The position numbers were made by a program, and so were the translations under genes. DNA of 64,000 nucleotides, taken from positions 19,073 to 83,072 of the forward strand of contig NZ_JACBFD010000013.1 in NCBI RefSeq assembly GCF_013391405.1, given 5' to 3'. Origin of the DNA: Staphylococcus sp. GSSP0090. GTDB taxonomy: Bacteria > Bacillota > Bacilli > Staphylococcales > Staphylococcaceae. Shown piece after piece: positions 53,997-62,783 of this stretch; position 1 is the first letter of the stretch, and every line of letters starts with the position of its first letter. The notes beneath the pieces are model-generated. The model ran no database searches. It saw only the letters and a list, made by a program, of their open reading frames with translations, and was not told where the DNA came from.

Positions 53997-54500
53997 TTAT
54001 ATATTATTTTTAATTTCGTCGCTTGTTAAAGCATAGCGCTGATTGATTTCTGTTAAATTTGGAAATTGTTTATTGAGCCATTCTTTACTAAGTAATTCAA
54101 AATGTTCAAACTCAAAACCTGGTTGACACATACATCCAACCAAAGCATATGCGTTTTCACCTTCTACTGTAGATGCAAAAATCGTACCTTTTGGAACCAT
54201 ATATTGTAATACGTCACCCGCTTCAATATGTTTACCTAATGTCACCTTTTCATATTGACCATTCGGATAAATCATATGAATTGTGAGTGAATCGCCCTCA
54301 TGATGATACCAGATCTCATCCGCATCGATACGATGAAAATGTGAAATATTATGATAAGTCAGTAAAAAATATATGCTCGTATATGCAGCTCTATTCACGT
54401 TATGAATAAGGTCGCCTTTGATAACTTCCTTGTAATAGCCACCTTCTGGATGTGGTTGCAATGCTAATTGTGAAATCCAACGTTGTATTGATTGTTCCAT
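53997..54500 (-). CDS. Cupin-fold DUF985 protein
   Basis: 167 aa. DUF985 cupin: LQPHPEGGYYKEV at the start, TSIYFLLTYHNISHFHRIDA, EIWYHHEGDSL (metal-type His residues), VPKGTIFAS, and GCMCQPGFEFEHFEL. Function unknown; some members bind metals or modify sugars. It lies one base downstream of the YebC-like gene, so the two are cotranscribed. Confidence 0.88.
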   Translation of the reverse strand: MEQSIQRWISQLALQPHPEGGYYKEVIKGDLIHNVNRAAYTSIYFLLTYHNISHFHRIDADEIWYHHEGDSLTIHMIYPNGQYEKVTLGKHIEAGDVLQYMVPKGTIFASTVEGENAYALVGCMCQPGFEFEHFELLSKEWLNKQFPNLTEINQRYALTSDEIKNNI

Positions 54501-54501
54501 A

Positions 54502-55218
54502 CTATTTCAAATCCACGTTATGGAATACATTTTGTACATCATCTAAATCTTCTAAAGCTTCTACTAAAGTCTCAAATGTTTCTTGATCTTCTGCTGATAA
54601 CTCAATATCTGATTGTGGTAGCATTTCAAATTCAGCTACTTTAAATGTATCAACGCCTGTTTCACGTAAAGCATCTTGAACTTGAGCGAATTGATCTGGT
54701 TCGGCATAGACAATCGTTAATCCATTTTCATCTATAACATCTTTCACATCAATATCTTTATCCATCAATGCTTCTAATGTATCATCTGCTGACTTATCTT
54801 CTATTCCAAAAACTGCCATATGTTCAAACATATACGCAACTGAGCCAGAAACACCCATATTGCCACCGTTTTTACCAAAAGCTGCACGCACATCTGAAGC
54901 TGTTCTATTCACATTATCAGTCAAAGCATCAACGATGATCATTGAGCCATTTGGACCAAATCCTTCGTATCTAAGTTCGTCATAGTTTTCTTCACCAGAA
55001 CCTTTTGCTTTTTCAATCGCTTTTTCAATGATGTGGTTAGGCACTGAATAGGTCTTCGCACGCTCTAATGTTAGGCGCAGTGCTTGGTTTGATTCAGGAT
55101 CTGGTTCACCTGATTTAGCAGCCACATAAATTTCTTTACCAAATTTAGCATAAATTCTACTTGTATTTTTATCCTTTTGGGCCTTTTTTTCCTTAATATT
55201 ATTCCATTTACGTCCCAT
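54502..55218 (-). CDS. YebC/PmpR family protein (YeeN type)
   Basis: 238 aa. The family mark is [16 protein letters not shown] at the N terminus, then [20 protein letters not shown] and [15 protein letters not shown]. YebC proteins are annotated as transcriptional regulators; recent work links some to relief of ribosome stalling at polyproline, which makes the ABC-F YfmR homologue at the other end of the window of interest. AGTGAGATGGAAC precedes ATG. First gene of a pair with the cupin. Confidence 0.92.
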   Translation of the reverse strand: MGRKWNNIKEKKAQKDKNTSRIYAKFGKEIYVAAKSGEPDPESNQALRLTLERAKTYSVPNHIIEKAIEKAKGSGEENYDELRYEGFGPNGSMIIVDALTDNVNRTASDVRAAFGKNGGNMGVSGSVAYMFEHMAVFGIEDKSADDTLEALMDKDIDVKDVIDENGLTIVYAEPDQFAQVQDALRETGVDTFKVAEFEMLPQSDIELSAEDQETFETLVEALEDLDDVQNVFHNVDLK

Positions 55219-55342
55219 AGTTCCATCTCACTTTCTCGATAACTACATTTATTAACATGTTATATTATACAATAATTTCTATTGAGAATATAGATGTAAA
55301 CCTATCACATGCTTTTGTTTATTAGCATTTCATATTAAAAAC

Positions 55343-55373
55343 AAGCCTGAAACATCTATGTGTGTCTCAGGCT
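55343..55373 (-). terminator. sarX terminator
   Basis: Leftward: AGCCTGAGACACA / TGTTTCAGGCT with a small loop, then TGTTTTTAAT. Same CTGAGAC-type core as other hairpins in the window. Confidence 0.75.
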
Positions 55374-55429
55374 CGTTATTACATTTATATTCTGTTTTCA
55401 CATAAAATTTTCGTGTTCATAATGAATGA

Positions 55430-55786
55430 TTATTTTACATATGCTTCAATATCATCAAGTAGTGTCTCATATTTCTCTGCGTTGTCGTCATCCATAAATA
55501 AGTAGACCTTACGTTCGTCTTCCGTTGAACGAATCTTACTTACTCTGTCTTGATCGATTAAGCGACGGATAGATGCAAGCACCTTAGTTCTACTTAACTC
55601 TAATTCCGTTGTTGCAATTTTTAAAAATGGTTGCATTAACATGTTTTGATGACTGCAGTTACTATGTATCAATTCTAAGATTGCTACATCATTCATTGTT
55701 AACTTATAAGTTGATTCAACATAATGCATCACACGTTTATACTTTTTATAAATATTTAAAAATTGCGCTTTTTTCTCTTCATTCAT
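55430..55786 (-). CDS. sarX: SarA-family regulator SarX
   Basis: 118 aa winged-helix protein of the SarA family. Core LTMNDVAILELI and ELELSRTKVLASIRRLID, followed by the wing EDERKVYLFM. In S. aureus and S. epidermidis SarX activates ica/biofilm and represses agr. GGAGGTG lies 8 bases before the ATG at 55786 (MNEEKKAQF); 25 upstream codons are open but implausible. Next to rbf, which in S. aureus activates sarX. Confidence 0.9.
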   Translation of the reverse strand: MNEEKKAQFLNIYKKYKRVMHYVESTYKLTMNDVAILELIHSNCSHQNMLMQPFLKIATTELELSRTKVLASIRRLIDQDRVSKIRSTEDERKVYLFMDDDNAEKYETLLDDIEAYVK

Positions 55787-55946
55787 TGTTGTTACACCTC
55801 CAAATGCTAGTAAGCAATACAATCTAATTATCCATAAATTATAATTGCTTGTCCTTATCATTTGTAATTATAGGTTTGTCAAAATTACGAACAGTAATAA
55901 ATTAAGTTTTACAACGCTTTTTCAATATCATATTTTATATCATAAA

Positions 55947-58103
55947 TTACTTATCGAAATAAATATCAATAATATGCACTGTATTATAATCTAAATTTAG
56001 TGTTAGCGTTTCTTCTTCAAAGTGATGCTCAAACACACTGAATTCTGGTTTATTATATTCATCTATTTTCTTAATAAATTCGTCTGACCATTGATAGTTG
56101 TTACGTAAATGTTTAGAAATCGCATAGTTAATATTGCCATAGACATTACTAATTGTTTCATAAAAAATAACATAAGCACGTCTCAATGTAATGTCCTTAA
56201 AGTTAATATGAATTTGGATATTTTGTTCTTCATGATCTACAGCATTTTCACTCTCAACGACGCGCCAATCACCCACGAAAATTGTGATTTTATGCGGTTG
56301 ATGTGCTACCGTATAGTAGTCATAGGCTTTCACTCTAGATTCACTTTTTTCCATTAATCTTTCATACATATTCCCTAAAAGAGAGCGAAATCCATTTCTT
56401 TCATACAAATACAATGCATGTTTCTTATCATCTTGTTTAACTAAATCTATCCCGACACCAAAGAAATTTTCACGGGCTTTTTTAAACATCTCCATCAATA
56501 ATGGTGGGCTTTCTATTAACTCCATATAGTCGTCATTTAATAAGAAATTATTATGCATATTTAAAAGATAATATTTTCTTTCTTCTAACTGCATTTCACT
56601 CATTATTTTTTTAATATTACTGAATTTAAACACTTCTTTGGTAAGTAATGCTTCATGATCCACATTAAGATATGGCGATGATAATTTATGGTTATCAATA
56701 AAATAGTAGTCAAATCCAATACGTTTCAATTGAGGCTCCATATTTTTAAATGCTTCAGGGTGATTAAATAAGCATGTAATATCGACACCAAATTTCACTT
56801 TGCCTCTATAACGTTGTATTTTAATCATATTGCGATATATTTCTTTAAGTGACATCATTGAAAGATCAAATATATAGCTAACTGAATGCATGCTATCTTC
56901 CGACAGCTCAGGATGTGATTGTACATATGATTTATATTGACTATATATTTCATCTATATAAATATTTACTTCTTCATCTGTTTGAATTTGGAATGCTATA
57001 TTAACATTCGTATTCAATATAAATTCTATAAAACCACAGTCTTTATCACCTTTAAAAGCACCTCGTAATGATTTAACATCCATCATACAATAGACTAATA
57101 CTTTTTGTGTGCCTTCAAAGATATAGCGCATACGCTTGTTTTCAAATAAATTACGAAACTCATCTAAAGAATGAATTTGAATGACGATTGCATCGTTACT
57201 AGATGCTGCCATCTCATTGATATCTAAACAAATATAATTATTTTGGACATTTAATTTCTGTAATTTTTCTGCAATGAGTTGTTGTGTTTCTTCCAATTTT
57301 TGCTCATCATTTTTGGTTACAACTTTAAAAATTTTATCTGCTTTTGTGAGTTGTCGATATTCTTTAGGCGAATAGCCAAAATAATGTTTGAATTTTTTGC
57401 TATAACTTGCAGAACTACTAAACCCATAAGCATCTGATATTTCAGAAATCGTATGTTTTCCTTCTAATAAAGGACCGACCGATACTGATAATTTCAAAGT
57501 ATCTACATACGTTTTAAATCGCATGCCTAATGTATTATAAAACTGGCTTGATATATTGGATTGCGAAATAAACACCTTATTGGCTATGGACTTCAATGTT
57601 AACCTTTTATGTAAATGTGTATTAACGTAGTCCAACATTTCACCTGTAATACCATAATATGAATAATCTGTTTGTTGTTTTAAATAATTAACATCTATCT
57701 TTGCTTCTGTCGCAATAATATCAACAATCTTATACATATATGACTCGTATAATTCATTTGTCAGTGTTTGTTCTAAATGATGCTTCGCTAAATTTAATAA
57801 AGCTTCAAATAATATGTTTGAAGATTGTATCAACTTTGATGTATATTGATAGTCAAAAAATGAATAACCTCGTTCATGAAACCAATCACTAGAAATATAT
57901 AATAATAGTGATATTTCATTTCGCTTGATTCGAAACATTTCTGAATTATTTAAGATCAGTAAATCTTCTTCAACTTCTACATTTGTTATAAAATGTTGTA
58001 CTTCAACGGCACCCTTTAAAGGAAATAATAATAATATGCCATCTGTTACGCGCTTAGTAGTATACCTGTCCTTAGAAATAATATTTAAGCATTGCGCCTT
58101 CAT
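55947..58103 (-). CDS. rbf: AraC-family biofilm regulator Rbf
   Basis: 718 aa, close to the length of S. aureus Rbf. An N-terminal sensor-like domain (about 1-140) precedes two helix-turn-helices at about 155-252 (LTLKSIANKVFISQSNISSQ and ISEISDAYGFSSSASYSKKF, ending YSPKEYRQ); the remaining 460 residues are an uncharacterised C-terminal domain with barrel-like alternation (KVKFGVDITCLFN, GFDYYFIDNHKL, FGVGIDLVKQDD). Known role: promotes biofilm formation through sarX/icaR. AAAGAGG precedes ATG. Transcribed toward sarX 160 bases downstream. Confidence 0.9.
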   Translation of the reverse strand: MKAQCLNIISKDRYTTKRVTDGILLLFPLKGAVEVQHFITNVEVEEDLLILNNSEMFRIKRNEISLLLYISSDWFHERGYSFFDYQYTSKLIQSSNILFEALLNLAKHHLEQTLTNELYESYMYKIVDIIATEAKIDVNYLKQQTDYSYYGITGEMLDYVNTHLHKRLTLKSIANKVFISQSNISSQFYNTLGMRFKTYVDTLKLSVSVGPLLEGKHTISEISDAYGFSSSASYSKKFKHYFGYSPKEYRQLTKADKIFKVVTKNDEQKLEETQQLIAEKLQKLNVQNNYICLDINEMAASSNDAIVIQIHSLDEFRNLFENKRMRYIFEGTQKVLVYCMMDVKSLRGAFKGDKDCGFIEFILNTNVNIAFQIQTDEEVNIYIDEIYSQYKSYVQSHPELSEDSMHSVSYIFDLSMMSLKEIYRNMIKIQRYRGKVKFGVDITCLFNHPEAFKNMEPQLKRIGFDYYFIDNHKLSSPYLNVDHEALLTKEVFKFSNIKKIMSEMQLEERKYYLLNMHNNFLLNDDYMELIESPPLLMEMFKKARENFFGVGIDLVKQDDKKHALYLYERNGFRSLLGNMYERLMEKSESRVKAYDYYTVAHQPHKITIFVGDWRVVESENAVDHEEQNIQIHINFKDITLRRAYVIFYETISNVYGNINYAISKHLRNNYQWSDEFIKKIDEYNKPEFSVFEHHFEEETLTLNLDYNTVHIIDIYFDK

Positions 58104-58356
58104 AATTTAACCTCTTTCGAATATTGTCATACGCTATGCTTTAAAAGCTCTCTTCATTATTAATTCTATCTCAATCACGTCATACCCCAAATATTTCAAT
58201 TATTATGCTTTTAGTCTTTAGATAATTTTGAATAAAATAATTAATTTTGTCAACATTTATTTGTATTAATAACACTTAATTTTAAAATGCAGATATTGTA
58301 TTATTAAAATTTTAAATAGTTTTCACGATTTAAAATTACACTAGATTTAAAAAAGA
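58104..58356. other. rbf upstream region, no gene seen
   Basis: Very AT-rich spacer holding the rbf promoter. No operator or RNA structure was identified. Confidence 0.5.
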
Positions 58357-58398
58357 ACACGCTTATACATTACTTCACAAAGCAATGTATAAGCGTGT
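58357..58398 (-). terminator. Terminator of the Bax-inhibitor-like gene
   Basis: Perfect 15-bp stem ACACGCTTATACATT / AATGTATAAGCGTGT with a 12-base loop. The leftward strand continues TCTTTTTT. Confidence 0.88.
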
Positions 58399-58432
58399 AA
58401 TCACATTTTTGAACTATATTTACTTTATTAAA

Positions 58433-59092
58433 CTATCTTCTCATTCTGCTCGCAAGTCTTAACACATATTTTATAATGTGAAGCAGATTAATAAACAGGT
58501 TAAAACCCATTTCTCTTGGTGAGAACTGACCTCGTTTCATACGATTAAAGTCATATAGTGTATAGAGTAAGAATAGTAATAACCCTACAACTGTGATGAT
58601 TGTATGAAAAATAGGATTCTGAATGAACATACCTATTAAACTTGCCACTATAAGTGCAATGAGTGTTACAAAAAGGTATTTACCCATGCTTGCTGCATTT
58701 CCAATAACGAAAAATCCAATTAATCCAAATACAATAAAGGCTGATATAGCTAATATAATATTTTTATAAAAAACTTCAGGACCTAAATTCTGTAGATATG
58801 CAGTAAACGTGGCATAGGATAGTAATCCAAGTATAATCGCATAGATATGCGAAATCACAAGTCCATATTTACGCGCTCGATTAACAAATAAAGTTATTAA
58901 TACTAAACCGAGCAGTACCAAAGAAAGTGGCTGTCTCCATGACATAGGTAAGTACTGTCCAAAATAACAACCTATACCAAAAATAATCCAATAATATACA
59001 AAAAAGAGCCAAACTTTTCCGTATGCATGTGATTTTGATTGTTCTTTAGTCTTTTTTTGCTGGTTATTTACATGTTGTGCTGCTTCCGCCAA
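58433..59092 (-). CDS. Bax inhibitor-1-like (TMBIM) membrane protein
   Basis: 219 aa. A polar N-terminal tail of about 25 residues, then seven hydrophobic helices ending in the charged LRLASRMRR. TLYDFNRMKRGQFSP and LFINLLHIIKYVLRL near the end resemble the conserved region of the family (pH-gated Ca2+ leak, YetJ in Bacillus). Start chosen at a TTG (59092): GGAG lies 8 bases before it, whereas the GTG three codons upstream abuts the ribosome site. Confidence 0.8.
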   Translation of the reverse strand: MAEAAQHVNNQQKKTKEQSKSHAYGKVWLFFVYYWIIFGIGCYFGQYLPMSWRQPLSLVLLGLVLITLFVNRARKYGLVISHIYAIILGLLSYATFTAYLQNLGPEVFYKNIILAISAFIVFGLIGFFVIGNAASMGKYLFVTLIALIVASLIGMFIQNPIFHTIITVVGLLLFLLYTLYDFNRMKRGQFSPREMGFNLFINLLHIIKYVLRLASRMRR

Positions 59093-59410
59093 CGCAATCA
59101 CTCCTCAATTCCAAAATCTACTATAATATAAAAAGATATGTGTTTAATCATAACATTAAACGTCTATACAGATAGCATATGCTTTTTAAATTTTTTAGAA
59201 AATGCATAATACTTTAATGTTCACGTTTTTTTCAAATAACAAACATCAAATATACTATATTTGCTAATTTTATTGTTTTCTCTTTTTTTACATCCTTATT
59301 TGTTACATTTAAAATAAATGTTGTCATAATCCAAAATACAAAAAGTCTTAAAAAAGGCGCAGTTAAAGTATTTATTTTATATAAGCGTTGCATTACGAAA
59401 TTTTAATAAT
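59093..59410. other. Intergenic region, no gene seen
   Basis: Divergent promoter region. A short palindrome ACATTTA.AAA.TAAATGT lies near 59314-59331. No gene recognised. Confidence 0.4.
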
Positions 59411-59427
59411 ATTACATCTTGATAACA
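59411..59427 (-). promoter_or_regulatory. Candidate WalR box
   Basis: On the leftward strand TGTTAT-CAAGA-TGTAAT, a full match to TGTWAH-N5-TGTWAH, about 120 bases before the LysM-CHAP gene. WalKR governs this class of hydrolases in staphylococci. Confidence 0.5.
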
Positions 59428-59548
59428 ACGTACACAAAGCAAATGATTTTTGTTAGTATGGAACGTGAATTCAGATTAAAAAAACACTAACGAATATATT
59501 TAATACATAACTACAGTTAGATATATAGGAATTGAAGGAGGAGTTCTT

Positions 59549-60355
59549 TTGAAAAAGTTAGCATTTGCAGTTACAGCAGCTTCGGGTGCGGCAGCCGTTA
59601 TCGCCAATCATGAAGCCGACGCGTCAACGCAACATACAGTAAAATCTGGTGAGTCACTTTGGTCAATTTCACAACAATACGGTGTATCAGTAGACGAAAT
59701 CAAACAAAGTAATAATATCAATAACAATATGGTATTCCCGGGACAAGTTATTGAAATTGGTGGTGGCAGCTCACAAGAAAGTAGCTCTACTTCAAATAAC
59801 ACTTCAAGCGGCTCATCACATACAGTTCAATCTGGTGAATCGTTAAACATCATTGCAAATCAATATGGTGTGTCAGTTGATGAAATCATCTCTGCTAATA
59901 ATTTAAATGGATATTTAATACATCCTAACCAAACACTTACAATTCCAGGTACAACAGGAACAGGTGGTTCAGGTGGAACTGCTACAGAAACACCAAACAC
60001 AAATACTGGTGGTTCTACAGCAAGTGATGCTAACCTGTATGACTGGGGACAATGTACTTGGCATGTATTTAACCGTAGAGCAGAAACTGGTCAACCAATC
60101 AGTACATACTGGTGGAACGCTGATCACTGGGCTGATAATGCAGCGTCAGATGGTTATACAGTAAATAATGCACCAACAGCAGGTTCAATCATGCAAAACT
60201 TCGAAGGTCCTGTGGGTCACGTAGCTTATGTTGAACGTGTTAATCCAGATGGTAGTATTTTAATTTCAGAAATGAACTATAATACACCACCAGGTACAGT
60301 TGATTACCGTACTATTCCAGCTTCACAAGCTTCAAGCTACAATTACATTCACTAA
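59549..60355 (+). CDS. Secreted LysM-CHAP peptidoglycan hydrolase
   Basis: 268 aa. Signal peptide ending near ANHEADA (about 26), two LysM modules (about 28-71 and 91-133, HTVKSGESLWSIS and HTVQSGESLNIIA), a Ser/Thr/Gly linker and a C-terminal CHAP domain (about 160-268) with C169 (YDWGQCTWHV) and H224 (GPVGHVAYVE) as catalytic pair. It cleaves peptide bonds or the amide in peptidoglycan at the cell surface, like Sle1/SsaA relatives. Start is TTG with AAGGAGGAG 6 bases before it. A terminator follows. Confidence 0.93.
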   Translation: MKKLAFAVTAASGAAAVIANHEADASTQHTVKSGESLWSISQQYGVSVDEIKQSNNINNNMVFPGQVIEIGGGSSQESSSTSNNTSSGSSHTVQSGESLNIIANQYGVSVDEIISANNLNGYLIHPNQTLTIPGTTGTGGSGGTATETPNTNTGGSTASDANLYDWGQCTWHVFNRRAETGQPISTYWWNADHWADNAASDGYTVNNAPTAGSIMQNFEGPVGHVAYVERVNPDGSILISEMNYNTPPGTVDYRTIPASQASSYNYIH

Positions 60356-60368
60356 GTATATGTATACA

Positions 60369-60404
60369 AACACACTAGATTTGATTATCTAGTGTGTTTT
60401 TTTG
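60369..60404 (+). terminator. Terminator of the LysM-CHAP gene
   Basis: Perfect stem AACACACTAGAT / ATCTAGTGTGTT with a 6-base loop and a run of T. Confidence 0.9.
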
Positions 60405-60458
60405 TCTTCTAATTTATTATTAATACCCCCACCTATGCGCCCTATTGCTGTACAAATA

Positions 60459-60513
60459 AAAAGAACGAGCAGATAAACACAATTTGTTAAACAATTGGTT
60501 TTCTCCCGTTCTT
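60459..60513 (-). terminator. Probable terminator of the DUF47-pit operon
   Basis: Leftward: AAAGAACGGGAGAA pairs with AGCTCGTTCTTT-type sequence across a 28-base loop, then TTTTATTTG. Confidence 0.55.
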
Positions 60514-60588
60514 TATATATATCAATTGATATCTACCTGTTGTATGTAAATACCAATCAACTAGAGACTATAATCAAAATATGACTAT

Positions 60589-61596
60589 TTATAAGAAAAT
60601 ATTTATAATGTAGTAAATAATTGCTGCAACAATAGCAGAGATTGGCAATGTAATTACCCATGTAACAATCATACGTTGTGCTGTGTTCCATTTCACACCT
60701 TTAATTCGGTTAGATGAACCAACACCTAATATAGATGATGATACAACATGTGTTGTGGATAATGGGAAATGTAATGATGATGCAACAAATATTGTTAATG
60801 CAGATGATAAATCTGCAGCTGCACCATTAGCTGGACGTATTTTCATGATATTACCACCAACTGTTTTGATAATCTTCCAACCACCAACAGCTGTACCTAA
60901 TCCCATTGCAGTAGCACAGGCAACTTTAACCCATAATTGCGGCTCAACACTTGTACCTGTTTGAATATTTGCAACAATCAAAGCCAATGTAATAATCCCC
61001 ATTGATTTTTGCGCATCATTCGTACCATGAGAAAATGATTGTAACGCCGCTGTGAAAATTTGGAAAAATCTAAAGTTACGATTGGCCTTTGTAAGATTGG
61101 CATTTTTAAATACTACTTTTACGATTGAATACATGATAAAACCAACACAAAATGCAATGATCGGTGATACGAGTAAAACAACGATGATTTTTGTAAATCC
61201 TTCGTAGTGTAATACTGCAAATGAACCTTGCGAAGCAATTGCTGCCCCAGCAATAGAGCCAATCAATGCATGTGATGACGAACTTGGTATACCGTAATAC
61301 CACGTAATTAAATTCCATAAAATAGCTGCGATAATAGCTGCTAATACGACAATAAGACCATTTTCTAATTTAAATGGGTCTACAATATCTTTAGTAATTG
61401 TTCCTGCAACCCCAGTAAAAGTTAAAGCACCAATAAAATTCATTACTGATGCTAAAAGTATCGCAGTTCTAGGCGTTAAGGCACGAGTAGAAACAGCAGT
61501 AGCAACAGCATTGGCTGTATCATGGAAACCATTGATAAAGTCAAATATAAGTGAAAAAATAACGATAGCTACTGTGATGATCAAAATATATTCCAT
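60589..61596 (-). CDS. pit: PiT family inorganic phosphate transporter
   Basis: 335 aa with about ten helices. Both PiT signature repeats are present: IFDFINGFHDTANAVATAVS and AALQSFSHGTNDAQKSMGII. Imports metal-phosphate with protons at moderate affinity. Translated 13 bases after the DUF47 gene stop, with AAGGAG before ATG, so the pair is an operon. The DUF47 partner is the usual accessory protein. Confidence 0.95.
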   Translation of the reverse strand: MEYILIITVAIVIFSLIFDFINGFHDTANAVATAVSTRALTPRTAILLASVMNFIGALTFTGVAGTITKDIVDPFKLENGLIVVLAAIIAAILWNLITWYYGIPSSSSHALIGSIAGAAIASQGSFAVLHYEGFTKIIVVLLVSPIIAFCVGFIMYSIVKVVFKNANLTKANRNFRFFQIFTAALQSFSHGTNDAQKSMGIITLALIVANIQTGTSVEPQLWVKVACATAMGLGTAVGGWKIIKTVGGNIMKIRPANGAAADLSSALTIFVASSLHFPLSTTHVVSSSILGVGSSNRIKGVKWNTAQRMIVTWVITLPISAIVAAIIYYIINIFL

Positions 61597-61609
61597 AAGT
61601 TAGGACTCC

Positions 61610-62227
61610 TTAGCTATTTTTCATGATTATTGTTTCAAAATTATTTGCTACGGCTTGACATTTATCTGCAATCTCTTCCATGCTTTCATAAATTTCTTTT
61701 ATTTTAATAAGTGTGATCGGATCTGTTTCACTATTAAATATATGTTTAATGGATTGACGTAAAATACCGTCACAATTTGTTTCAAATTCTTTTATATTAA
61801 TAGAATGGATACGCATATGTGATAATTTTTTCTCTACAAGCAAACCAACAGCTAATTTCATTTCTGCGATTGCTTTTTGGATATTATCTACAAATTCTGC
61901 CATATATTCATCTGTATATTCAATAGAATACATTTCGAACATACCTGATGTTTCTTCAATTGCATCTAAAACATCATCAATAGCGTTACATAAAGAGAGG
62001 ATATCCTCACGTTCAATTGGTGTAATAAAAGTTTGGTTTAAATCTGAAATCACTTGATGCATTAACTCATCACCGTGAGATTCATACGTTTTAATATTAT
62101 CTGAATAGGCTTTAAGGTCTAAATGTGTATTAAAATCCATTTTTCCAAATTCAATTGCTGCTCTGTCTAAGTTGAAAACCATTTCTTCAAGTTTCACCAT
62201 GAACTTATCTTTTTTCTTGTTAAACAT
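61610..62227 (-). CDS. DUF47/PhoU-like Pit accessory protein
   Basis: 205 aa all-helical PhoU-fold protein. Marks: NKKKDKFMVKLEEMVFNLDR, YESHGDELMHQVISDL, REDILSLCNAIDDVLDAIEE and KIKEIYESMEEIADKCQAVA, the acidic helices of the family. DUF47 proteins modulate the paired Pit transporter. GGAGGAT lies before ATG. First gene of the operon; promoter and repeat elements lie upstream. Confidence 0.92.
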   Translation of the reverse strand: MFNKKKDKFMVKLEEMVFNLDRAAIEFGKMDFNTHLDLKAYSDNIKTYESHGDELMHQVISDLNQTFITPIEREDILSLCNAIDDVLDAIEETSGMFEMYSIEYTDEYMAEFVDNIQKAIAEMKLAVGLLVEKKLSHMRIHSINIKEFETNCDGILRQSIKHIFNSETDPITLIKIKEIYESMEEIADKCQAVANNFETIIMKNS

Positions 62228-62332
62228 TCAAAAAATCCTCCATTTACAGCGATTGTCATCAATCACCTTCAATAAATTTAAAAAAATTTAAAATCCTTTA
62301 AGACAAATTAAGATTGGCAAGATTTACAATTT

Positions 62333-62384
62333 GCTCATTTTTTTTGCCAGTATAACAGCATTTATTAATTATATGTAAATGAGC
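62333..62384 (-). promoter_or_regulatory. Putative pit-operon promoter framed by an inverted repeat
   Basis: Leftward: TTTACA (62379-62374), 19-base spacer, TATACT (62354-62349), with GCTCATTT (62333-62340) and AAATGAGC (62377-62384) forming an 8-bp inverted repeat around it. Confidence 0.4.
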
Positions 62385-62471
62385 ATTTGCTTATATTAGT
62401 TTAAAAAATCTCACAAATGTTAATTTATCCTTATTTGAAAATAGCACAAAATTTACAATACTACAATTGCA

Positions 62472-62499
62472 TTTACAAATTCTTAACATTTCATTTTCA
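62472..62499. promoter_or_regulatory. PhoP/WalR-like direct repeats
   Basis: TTTACA-N5-TTAACA-N5-TTTTCA with an 11-base period, upstream of the phosphate transporter operon. The motif fits the PhoP box (TTHACA repeats) and, on the other strand, WalR. Confidence 0.4.
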
Positions 62500-62744
62500 C
62501 TAATTTAATAAAATGATTTGATACATGCTAAGTACCACATGTATTATTAGCAAAATAATCATTTCTACTTATGTTTCCAATTTCGTATTATATCTAATGT
62601 AATTTTCAAATAAAACTCACATTAGATATAATTGCACATTTACATTTGGGATTCAACAATTACTTTTATAAATACACAATGATTGTTTTAAAATAAGTAA
62701 CTGTCTGTGACAATAATAAAGAAGCACTCAGATGAATTAGGTAC
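62500..62744. other. Intergenic region up to the IS element
   Basis: AT-rich, no gene or further repeat recognised before the left end of the IS. Confidence 0.5.
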
Positions 62745-62783
62745 TGAACCCGTAAAGAGGGAATTTAATAAAAACACTATGTT

